A stretch of 38,476 bases of DNA, taken from NCBI GenBank assembly GCA_902826155.1, contig CADEDU010000027.1, forward strand, positions 22,041 through 60,516, written 5' to 3'. The DNA is from an uncultured beta proteobacterium (GTDB lineage: Bacteria; Pseudomonadota; Gammaproteobacteria; Burkholderiales; SG8-39). A program made the translations under genes and the position numbers. The notes beneath the pieces were generated by a model that saw only the letters and a list, made by a program, of their open reading frames with translations, was not told the DNA's origin and did no database searches. Positions 32,642 to 38,476 of the stretch are shown one piece after another (position 1 is the stretch's first letter; each line of letters opens with the position of its first letter).

Positions 32642-33336
32642 CAACGAGGTTTGGCGGACTTGCGAGTGGCTGGGCGCAGCAATCGCGTACGAACGGACCG
32701 TGGCACCCACGGGGGAATCGAGCCGACGTGACCGCGAATCCGACCCCGCTCCAATCGGGCGACGAACCTGAATGGCCGACGATCATCGTCGTTGTCCAGT
32801 AACACGGTGACGTCGACCAAGGGTATCGCCTTCGCAAGGTTGAGAAGGGTCCTGGGAAATCGGGCGTAGAGGCGATCACGCGGCACGTCGTGGCCTTGCC
32901 GCGCGGTCACTCGTTCGAGCACGCGTGCCTCCGACAGCGCGGGCGAACTGATGCCGACGAACACCAGCACGGTACGAAAGCCTCGCGTTGAGGCTTCCTC
33001 GAGCATTCTGATCTTGGCTCCGACCGGATCGGAGAAGACCGTTTCGGTAATAAATGACTCCCCGCGCGCGATCCGATCGGCCCGCTCGCGGTCCGCAAGC
33101 CGCTGGGCGGCGATTTCCACGGCCAAGCTGCTGCGCGACCGCGTCGTCGCGCGTCGGCCAGCGCGAATGGACCGGGCAATTTCATCGGCGTTGATGAAGG
33201 GCAGTCCGGCTTGTGCAAAGTGGGTTGCATACAAAGTACTCTTGCCGGCACCGTTCGAACCAGCGAGCACGAGCAACACCGGCTGGGACTGGCCGAGCGT
33301 CGCGCGCAACCGTGCGAGCTCGCGCTCGACCGTCAT
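32641..33336 (-). CDS. Zeta toxin-like P-loop kinase
   Basis: The protein has 231 residues. Walker A is LAGSNGAGKST (GSNGAGKS at 26-33). It is followed by FINADEIA (D51), as in zeta/PezT kinases, and by a GESFITETVFS strand (E98, T99) typical of zeta toxins. Zeta toxins phosphorylate UDP-N-acetylglucosamine and so block cell-wall synthesis. Close relatives are P-loop proteins without proven toxicity. The start ATG at 33336 overlaps the stop of the ParD-like gene by four bases, as expected for a toxin gene following its antitoxin. At the other end it shares one base with the Mo-hydroxylase start. The C-terminal RPFRFVARLERGRIRGHV segment is also family-like. Confidence 0.87.
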   Translation of the reverse strand: MTVERELARLRATLGQSQPVLLVLAGSNGAGKSTLYATHFAQAGLPFINADEIARSIRAGRRATTRSRSSLAVEIAAQRLADRERADRIARGESFITETVFSDPVGAKIRMLEEASTRGFRTVLVFVGISSPALSEARVLERVTARQGHDVPRDRLYARFPRTLLNLAKAIPLVDVTVLLDNDDDRRPFRFVARLERGRIRGHVGSIPPWVPRSVRTRLLRPATRKSAKPR

Positions 33337-33740
33337 CGGCGGCGGGAAGCAGGCACGAATTCACCCCTCACGATCCTGCCCAGACGTCGAGAGCCATCGG
33401 GCTGGACTTGCGTCACATATCCCGGTTTTCCGCGCGCGGCGGCATATACCGGTCGACTCGTACCGCGAATGTGTCGAATCGCGCGGGCGCGATCACCGCC
33501 GGCAAGCTCGTCGATCAGAACGTCGATCGCTTCACGCGCCTGGGCATCCGCGATAACCTGCCGTGGATCGGTACCTGCTCGTTTGATCGCGTGCAATTGC
33601 GGGATACGAAGCACCGATTCGACGATCCGACCAATTTGCGCCCAGTGCTCGATCTGCTTGGTCATCGAACGGCCCGCGATGTTCGCTTCGATCTGAGCGG
33701 CGCCTGCCAGGGTGTCGGACAGCTTGACCGGGATAGTCAC
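33333..33740 (-). CDS. ParD-like antitoxin
   Basis: The protein has 135 residues, starting with GTG at 33740. The N-terminal 45 residues fit the ParD-like antitoxin family (a ribbon-helix-helix-type domain): IPVKLSDTLAGAAQIEANIAGRSMTKQIEHWAQIGRIVE, where the QIEHWAxIGR piece is the signature. The C-terminal half (about 75-135) ends in a basic tail and may wrap the toxin. It overlaps the zeta-like gene by four bases. A palindrome at 33766-33780, 25 bases before the start, suits autoregulation by this DNA-binding domain. No clear ribosome site precedes the GTG, so the start is the least certain part. Confidence 0.8.
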   Translation of the reverse strand: MTIPVKLSDTLAGAAQIEANIAGRSMTKQIEHWAQIGRIVESVLRIPQLHAIKRAGTDPRQVIADAQAREAIDVLIDELAGGDRARAIRHIRGTSRPVYAAARGKPGYVTQVQPDGSRRLGRIVRGEFVPASRRR

Positions 33741-33765
33741 GAGTTTGAATGTTTCGGGCGGGAAA

Positions 33766-33780
33766 GTAGCAAAATGCTAC
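33766..33780. promoter_or_regulatory. Probable antitoxin autoregulation operator
   Basis: GTAGCA-aaa-TGCTAC is a perfect six-base inverted repeat in an otherwise GC-rich gap of 144 bases between the toxin-antitoxin genes and the LuxR-type regulator gene. Its place just upstream of the antitoxin gene is typical of an operator bound by the antitoxin. It could equally affect the divergent regulator gene. Confidence 0.5.
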
Positions 33781-33884
33781 CACTTGCCACCAATGGCGGT
33801 GGGTGGGCACTCCGATTTCCCTCGTGACGCGGTTCATGTTTGAATCGTCGCTCTCGACGAGTGGCCCCAACCGCGACCTCGTTC

Positions 33885-36800
33885 ATGCTCTGCCCCAGCT
33901 GCCAGAGGGAAAACCGCATCGGCGCGTCGTTCTGCGACGGATGCGGTGCCGCGCTGCGAGCCGCTGCGGCACCTGCACCGTTGCTGGCAAGCCAGGCGAG
34001 CGGCGACGGTTTCGTGGGTCGTGGTGCCGAACTCGCGCGCTTGTTCGGGAGCCTTGATCAGGCTGCGCAAAGCCGCGGTCAGATCTGGATGGTTGCCGGT
34101 GAGCCGGGCATCGGCAAGACGCGCGTCGCGCAGCGTGTCGCGCTCGAAGCCGGCACCCGCGCGCTGCAGGTGCTGTGGGGCCGCTGCAAGGAGGAACCGG
34201 GCGCACCGCCCTATTGGCCCTGGGTGCAGGCAATCGATGCTTACGTTGCGCAACACGATGACGCGACCGTGCGTGCGATGCTCGGTCGCGGCGCGACGTA
34301 CATCGCCGAGATCGCACCGAGCGTGGCGGAACGCTGCGCCGATCTGCCCACGTTGCCGCGCGCGAACGATCCGGATCAAGCGCGGTTCCAACTGTTCGAC
34401 GCACTCACCAGCTTCTGGAAGCGAGTTGCCGGCGCAGGCGGACTGGTCCTGATCCTCGATAACCTGCATTGCGCGGACGCCGCTTCGCTGCGGTTCCTCG
34501 AGTTCTTCGCGTCCGAGGCAGATGGTGAGCGGCTGATGGTGCTGGGAACCTACCGCGACATCGAGCTCACGCGCCAGCATGCCATGTCGAACACGCTTGG
34601 CGAACTGGCGCGGCATGCATGGGCCTACCGAATGAAGTTGAGCGGACTCACCTTCGATGAATCGGCCCAACTGGTCGGCGCAATTGCCGGCGCCGAAGCA
34701 CCGAGCGAGCTTCTCGCCACATTGTTCTCGCAGACCGAGGGCAATCCGTTGTTCCTCCAGGAGATGACGCGCTATCTCGCGCAGGAGGGCCTGCTGGGCC
34801 GGGAAGGCACAACCGCCGTCATGCCCACCACCCCGCGGCGCATTCCCGAGGGCATCCGCGAAGTCATCGGAACACGCCTCAACCGCCTGTCCAAGTCCGC
34901 CAATGATGTGCTTGGCTGCGCCGCGGTGATCGGTCGGACATTCCGCCCCGAGTTGCTCACACGCGTGATCGAAGGAATCCGCGCCGACGATTGCCTCGTC
35001 GCGCTGGAACAGGCCGAGGCGATGCGCATTGTCGAGCCGGGCCATGAAGCGGGGAGCTATCAGTTCACGCACGCCTTGATTCGCGAGACCCTCTACGATG
35101 AATTGTCCGCGGTGCGTCGTTCGCGGCTGCACCAGCGCGTGGCGGAGTCGCTCGAACTCATGCGCAGCCCGCGCGAGATGACCGCGCTCGCTGCGATCGC
35201 TCATCACTTCTGCGCGGCATTGCCGGGCGGTGACGTCGACAAGGCTATCGACTACGCGCGGCGTGCGGCCGAGCGGGCGAACATTCTCACTGCCTACGAG
35301 GAGTCGGCGCGGCTATATCGACTGGCGCTACAGGCTCAGGAAGCCACGTCAAACGCCGACCCGATCGATCGCGCTCGGCTGCTGCTTGCACTGGGGGAGT
35401 CGCTGACAAAGGCGGGTGAACACGTGGAGGCGCGGGATACCTTTCGCCAGGTCGCGGTGCTGTTATCGGACAACAACTCGGCGGACGCACTACAAATTCG
35501 CGCGCAAGCAGCGATCGGCTTCGAGGATGCAAGCTGGCGCCCTGGTGAGCACGGCGGGCTCGCCGTACGTTTCCTCCGCGAGACGCTGGAATGCCTCGAT
35601 CCCGGTGACAGCTTGCTCCGAGCACGCATGCTTTCGGCACTGACGCGGGCGTTGGTGCACACCGGAGACGTCGAATCCGCAAACTCGGCGAACGAGCAGG
35701 CGATCGCCATCGCGCGACGCCTGGGTGATCGTGCAACGCTCGCGAGCGCCTTAGTTGCGGGCGTCGGGGCTCGCTGGCAGGCTGATCGGATACACGTTCG
35801 CATCGCCAACGGCAGGGAAGCGTACCGCCTTGCAATCGAGGCTGGTGACGAAGTGCGCGCCGTCGAGGCGATGAGCTTCTACACGTTCGATTTACTCGAG
35901 AGCGGTGAATTGCACCTGCACGTAAATGAGTTCAGGGAGTTCGAGCGCCTGGTCGGATTGCTGCGGCTGCCTTTCTATCAATACGTCATTCTCACTTCGA
36001 ATGCCGGGCTTGCACTCTTCACTGGCAGGTTTGATGAAGCCGAGCGACTGGCCGAGGAGGCGTTCAGTCGAGGACAACGCCAACCCGGAATCGATGCCCT
36101 CGGCGTGTACGGCGTGCAGATGTTCAGCATCCGGCGGGAGCAAGGTCGGCTTCGTGAAGTCGCACCGATCGTGAAGCGGATCGTGAGCGGCACGCCCGAG
36201 GCGGCGACCTGGCGCCCGGGGCTGGCGCTCATTTATGCCGAACTCGACATGCGCGAACAAGCGCGCGCGTTGTTCGAGCAGCTGGCGCACGACGAGTTTT
36301 GTGCCATCGCGCGTGATGCGCTCTGGATCACATCGGTCGGATACCTGGCCGAGGTGTGCGCGTATCTGGGCGATGATGCCCGCGCCTCGGTGCTGTACCG
36401 ACTACTCGCTCCCTATCAGACGTTCAACCTGGTCACCGGCTCGAATCTCGTCTGCGTGGGTTCGGTCGAACGCCATCTTGGCATGCTGGCTGCGACCATG
36501 AAGCGAATCGAGGAAGCGGATCGGCATTTCAGTGCGGCCGCATCGATGAACGAGCGGCAAGGCGCCTTGCCGTGGCTCGCGCACACCAGGCATCAGCATG
36601 CGGCGATGCTCCTTGACCGCAACCGGTCGCAGGACCGGGCGCGCGCGATCGAGCTGGCCGATCAGGCCCTGGCAGTTGCCAAGGCACTGGGTATGAAGAT
36701 GCTGGAAGAACGGCTCAGTCTGTTAGGTGCGCGCATCGGCACTTCCCAAGCGCGGGGCGCAAACCCGGCCAGACTATCGGACCGCGAAGTGGCGGTGCTG

Positions 36801-36959
36801 AAGCTAGTCGCAATCGGGCGCAGCAATCGGGAGATCGGCAAAGCGCTGTTCGTGAGCGAGAACACGGTTGCCAATCACGTGCGCAACATCTTGGCCAAGA
36901 CCGAAACTGCCAATCGCACCGAAGCAGCTGCGTTTGCGCGGGAGAATCGATTGGCTTAG
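33885..36959 (+). CDS. Large LuxR-family (LAL-type) ATPase regulator with N-terminal zinc ribbon
   Basis: The protein has about 1024 residues. The N-terminal zinc ribbon is C3-x2-C6 ... C17-x2-C20 (LCPSC ... FCDGC). The STAND-type ATPase follows with FVGRGAELARL, Walker A GEPGIGKT (72-79) and Walker B LVLILD (187-192). A long helical, TPR-like region fills about 420-940. The C terminus is a LuxR HTH: LSDREVAVLKLVAIGRSNREIGKALFVSENTVANHVRNILAKTET. I chose ATG 33885 because it opens the zinc ribbon; a TTG at 33840 and a GTG at 33861 are possible. Such proteins switch on genes after a signal promotes ATP binding and oligomerisation. The zinc ribbon is more usual on adenylate cyclase-type ATPases. 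Its target may be a neighbouring catabolic cluster, but no target site is identified. Confidence 0.9.
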   Translation: MLCPSCQRENRIGASFCDGCGAALRAAAAPAPLLASQASGDGFVGRGAELARLFGSLDQAAQSRGQIWMVAGEPGIGKTRVAQRVALEAGTRALQVLWGRCKEEPGAPPYWPWVQAIDAYVAQHDDATVRAMLGRGATYIAEIAPSVAERCADLPTLPRANDPDQARFQLFDALTSFWKRVAGAGGLVLILDNLHCADAASLRFLEFFASEADGERLMVLGTYRDIELTRQHAMSNTLGELARHAWAYRMKLSGLTFDESAQLVGAIAGAEAPSELLATLFSQTEGNPLFLQEMTRYLAQEGLLGREGTTAVMPTTPRRIPEGIREVIGTRLNRLSKSANDVLGCAAVIGRTFRPELLTRVIEGIRADDCLVALEQAEAMRIVEPGHEAGSYQFTHALIRETLYDELSAVRRSRLHQRVAESLELMRSPREMTALAAIAHHFCAALPGGDVDKAIDYARRAAERANILTAYEESARLYRLALQAQEATSNADPIDRARLLLALGESLTKAGEHVEARDTFRQVAVLLSDNNSADALQIRAQAAIGFEDASWRPGEHGGLAVRFLRETLECLDPGDSLLRARMLSALTRALVHTGDVESANSANEQAIAIARRLGDRATLASALVAGVGARWQADRIHVRIANGREAYRLAIEAGDEVRAVEAMSFYTFDLLESGELHLHVNEFREFERLVGLLRLPFYQYVILTSNAGLALFTGRFDEAERLAEEAFSRGQRQPGIDALGVYGVQMFSIRREQGRLREVAPIVKRIVSGTPEAATWRPGLALIYAELDMREQARALFEQLAHDEFCAIARDALWITSVGYLAEVCAYLGDDARASVLYRLLAPYQTFNLVTGSNLVCVGSVERHLGMLAATMKRIEEADRHFSAAASMNERQGALPWLAHTRHQHAAMLLDRNRSQDRARAIELADQALAVAKALGMKMLEERLSLLGARIGTSQARGANPARLSDREVAVLKLVAIGRSNREIGKALFVSENTVANHVRNILAKTETANRTEAAAFARENRLA

Positions 36960-36978
36960 GCGCGCGGCGCGGAGGTCG

Positions 36979-37236
36979 CTATGCGAACTGCTCGGGACGA
37001 AGTTCGCTCACCTCGATCACGCTATCGGCGGGCAGGCTCGCTGCCTTGGCGGCGGCGCGAATCGCGTCGGCGCTGGGCGCTTCGTACAGGCAATAGGTTT
37101 TTTTCTTGTCGGCGCTGAGAAAAGAAAAGAGCCAGCGCACGCCTGCGTCGTCGTTGATGCGCTTGACTTGCGCCGCGGCATCTTTGGTGACTTCCAGCTG
37201 CTCGGCGAAATTGCGTTCGATCACGAATAGCGGCAT
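36979..37236 (-). CDS. DUF4242 small protein
   Basis: The protein has 85 residues, starting MPLFVIERNF at ATG 37236 with GAGG about six bases upstream on the minus strand. The DUF4242 (SCO4226-like, nickel-binding, ferredoxin-like fold) pattern is visible: VIERNFAEQLEVT, then VRWLFSFLSADKKKTYCLYEAPSADAIRAAA and a final VIEVSEL. The longer frame from 37323 adds a non-conserved stretch. Members form small alpha/beta barrels. Their function is poorly known, and metal binding has been shown for a Streptomyces member. It is convergent with the LuxR-type regulator gene, 19 bases away. Confidence 0.85.
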   Translation of the reverse strand: MPLFVIERNFAEQLEVTKDAAAQVKRINDDAGVRWLFSFLSADKKKTYCLYEAPSADAIRAAAKAASLPADSVIEVSELRPEQFA

Positions 37237-37535
37237 AGGTGATTCCTCGCTTTGAGCCGACGGAATGTCGGTACAGAGCGGGGACGGTACTACGAATCCA
37301 TCACCCTGGGCAAAGCCTTCCATCCAGCGCGCTCGAGCGGGACCGCCGGCCTACATCCATGCCTGACGTGACCCGGCGCCGCTAGCGGTACACGTTAAAG
37401 CCGTGTTGGGCTTCGCCCGCCCCGCTTTGCGGCAGACCTCCGGACCGACTACCGTGATCGAGAACTCGCATCGATATGCCAACTCACGCGGCGATCGGAG
37501 CCGCTACGCCGCATTTCGAGCCGCGGTCTCGCGCG
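37237..37535. other. 299-base gap between DUF4242 and acyl-CoA dehydrogenase genes
   Basis: I find no gene with protein-family support here. A perfect ten-base palindrome CCGCTAGCGG lies at 37379-37388. A short GGGC-ttc-GCCC hairpin follows at about 37408-37418. Both genes around it run on the minus strand, so the region should hold the dehydrogenase terminator and the DUF4242 promoter. I cannot place either. Confidence 0.5.
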
Positions 37536-38476
37536 CTAGCCCCAGCGCGGCTGCTCGTCGGGGTTGATGCCCAACGACATCTTGCCGACCAGTTCGTGAG
37601 CGAGTGCAGCGTTCGCCGGGTGGAACCGACCGGCACGCGCATCGCGGAACAACCGTTCCAGTTCGTTCTTCTTGAACATGCCGAATCCGCCCGAGAGCTC
37701 CATCGCGCGATCGACCACGCGCCAAGCCGACTCGACCGCGTGGTACTTCGCCGCGACGATCTTGACCGGCCAGGCACCACCGTGGTCGACGCCGCTCGAC
37801 CAGTCCTGCGCGACGCGGTCCAGATGCGCCGCGATCGCCTCCAGATCGATCACCATCTCGGCAACGCCATGCTGCACTTCGGCGTGGTACGCCATCGATC
37901 GCGACAACCCCACCGAGGTTTTCGATTTGATAGCCGGCAGCACCAGATCGAGCGAGCGCCGCGCCAGTCCGCAGTAGACGTTGCCGAAGCCCAGCAACGC
38001 CCACGCAAAAATTCCCAGTACGAACAGATCCACGCCCGCAGCGCCCGCCGGCACCACCCGAGCGATGTACTTGTCGGGCACGAACGCGCCCTCCAATATG
38101 GTGTCGTCGCTGCGCGTGGCACGCATGCCGAGTACGTCCCAGGTCTCGACGATCTTGTAGCCGCCGGCATCGCGCGGCAGGAAGCCGTGCACGATCTTCG
38201 GCGCAGCCGCATCACTGGTGTCGATACCGTGAATGCCCAGGCGCGTCCATACCGGCGTGAGGCTGCCGAAGGCTTTGCGCCCGGTGAAGCGGTAGCCGCC
38301 CTTTACGCGCTCGGCTTTGGTGGTGGAGAGCAGAACCGGGATGTCATTGCCGTTCTCGGCGTGGCCCGCCGCGAACACTTCACCCGCAGCGCCTTCGCGC
38401 AACATCCATTCGAGCGACTTGTCGCCCGAGCGCCACACATCGGCCGCCAACCCCATCCAGTAGTTGTGCATGTTCA
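37536..38476 (-). CDS. Acyl-CoA dehydrogenase family protein, N terminus beyond the window
   Basis: About 313 C-terminal residues are visible; the frame is open through the window end at 38476. The first visible Met (38471) lies in a segment well inside the family's alignment, so the N-terminal helical domain is missing. Visible features are AAGHAENGNDIPVLLSTTKAERV (FAD-loop region), GGYRFTGRKAFGSLTP, WDVLGMRATRSDDTILEGAFVP (the GMRAT-S/D motif of the beta domain) and a C-terminal helical bundle with ELSGGFGMFKKNELERLFRDARAGRFHPAN. The usual catalytic Glu near the C terminus is not clear in this segment, where many aromatic or short-chain-type members differ. The substrate is unknown; oxidation of an acyl-CoA with FAD is the expected reaction. 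Confidence 0.88.
   Translation of the reverse strand, partial: NMHNYWMGLAADVWRSGDKSLEWMLREGAAGEVFAAGHAENGNDIPVLLSTTKAERVKGGYRFTGRKAFGSLTPVWTRLGIHGIDTSDAAAPKIVHGFLPRDAGGYKIVETWDVLGMRATRSDDTILEGAFVPDKYIARVVPAGAAGVDLFVLGIFAWALLGFGNVYCGLARRSLDLVLPAIKSKTSVGLSRSMAYHAEVQHGVAEMVIDLEAIAAHLDRVAQDWSSGVDHGGAWPVKIVAAKYHAVESAWRVVDRAMELSGGFGMFKKNELERLFRDARAGRFHPANAALAHELVGKMSLGINPDEQPRWG

Noticed and set aside
33834..35207. A 457-codon open frame on the minus strand opposite the LuxR-type regulator
   Set aside because: It is a GC-rich mirror of the regulator's coding frame with no protein-family pattern. The plus-strand frame has clear Walker and HTH motifs.
37379..37388. CCGCTAGCGG palindrome as a recombination or attachment site
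   Set aside because: It is a single ten-base palindrome with no integrase gene, tRNA or second copy seen.
1..38476. tRNA, rRNA, CRISPR array, insertion sequence or prophage
   Set aside because: No cloverleaf, rRNA core, regularly spaced repeats, transposase or phage protein was recognised in any frame.

Overview
The window is high-GC, densely packed bacterial DNA. It looks like a betaproteobacterium of the Burkholderiales type. The supporting signs are two Bug-type periplasmic binding proteins, several CaiB/BaiF CoA-transferases, Mo-hydroxylase genes, and a Gram-negative lipopolysaccharide gene block. I see no rRNA, tRNA, insertion sequence, phage gene or CRISPR array. The species assignment is inference only.

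Layout. (1) 1-4065, plus strand: the C-terminal end of a thiamine-diphosphate enzyme, an exported vanadium-haloperoxidase-like protein, a dienelactone-hydrolase-family enzyme, then a carboxymuconolactone-decarboxylase-like protein and a citryl-CoA-lyase-like protein. The last two follow an unusually structured 137-nt leader. (2) 4073-11020: a surface-glycan block with an O-antigen ligase (minus strand), two methyltransferases, a GT9 and a GT4 glycosyltransferase and an asparagine-synthase-type amidotransferase. The second methyltransferase through the amidotransferase form one tight operon. (3) 11065-18382, minus strand: a MenB/BadI-like hydratase and a CoA-transferase, then a Mo-hydroxylase (fused FAD/2Fe-2S subunit plus large subunit) and an Ldh-family dehydrogenase. 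(4) 18698-24176: a HutC-type GntR regulator with an enolase-superfamily enzyme, an SMP-30-type lactonase, a Bug protein and a Tat-exported alpha/beta hydrolase. (5) 24249-30280: a cytochrome P460-cupredoxin fusion, a ketopantoate-reductase-like protein, a second CoA-transferase, an AHL-lactonase-like metallo-beta-lactamase, a second hydratase and a second Bug protein. (6) 30299-37236: a Mo-hydroxylase large subunit without partner genes, directly behind a ParD-like/zeta toxin-antitoxin pair; a large zinc-ribbon/ATPase/LuxR regulator; and a DUF4242 protein. (7) The window ends inside an acyl-CoA dehydrogenase gene.

How it may work together. Regions 3 and 4 look like one catabolic locus. The same 13-bp sequence, carrying a TGTCCGGACA palindrome, occurs in both divergent intergenic regions: hydratase/GntR and Bug/alpha-beta hydrolase. 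This suggests that one GntR repressor controls uptake (Bug), ring or lactone chemistry (enolase-superfamily enzyme, SMP-30), hydrolysis (alpha/beta hydrolase) and CoA activation and hydration. The Mo-hydroxylase operon lies immediately downstream of the CoA-transferase. The substrate cannot be read from the sequence. An aromatic or N-heterocyclic acid is a reasonable guess.

The parts most worth following up are the twin-operator regulon, the P460-cupredoxin fusion, the ParD/zeta pair abutting a solo Mo-hydroxylase gene, and the structured leader at 2705-2841.
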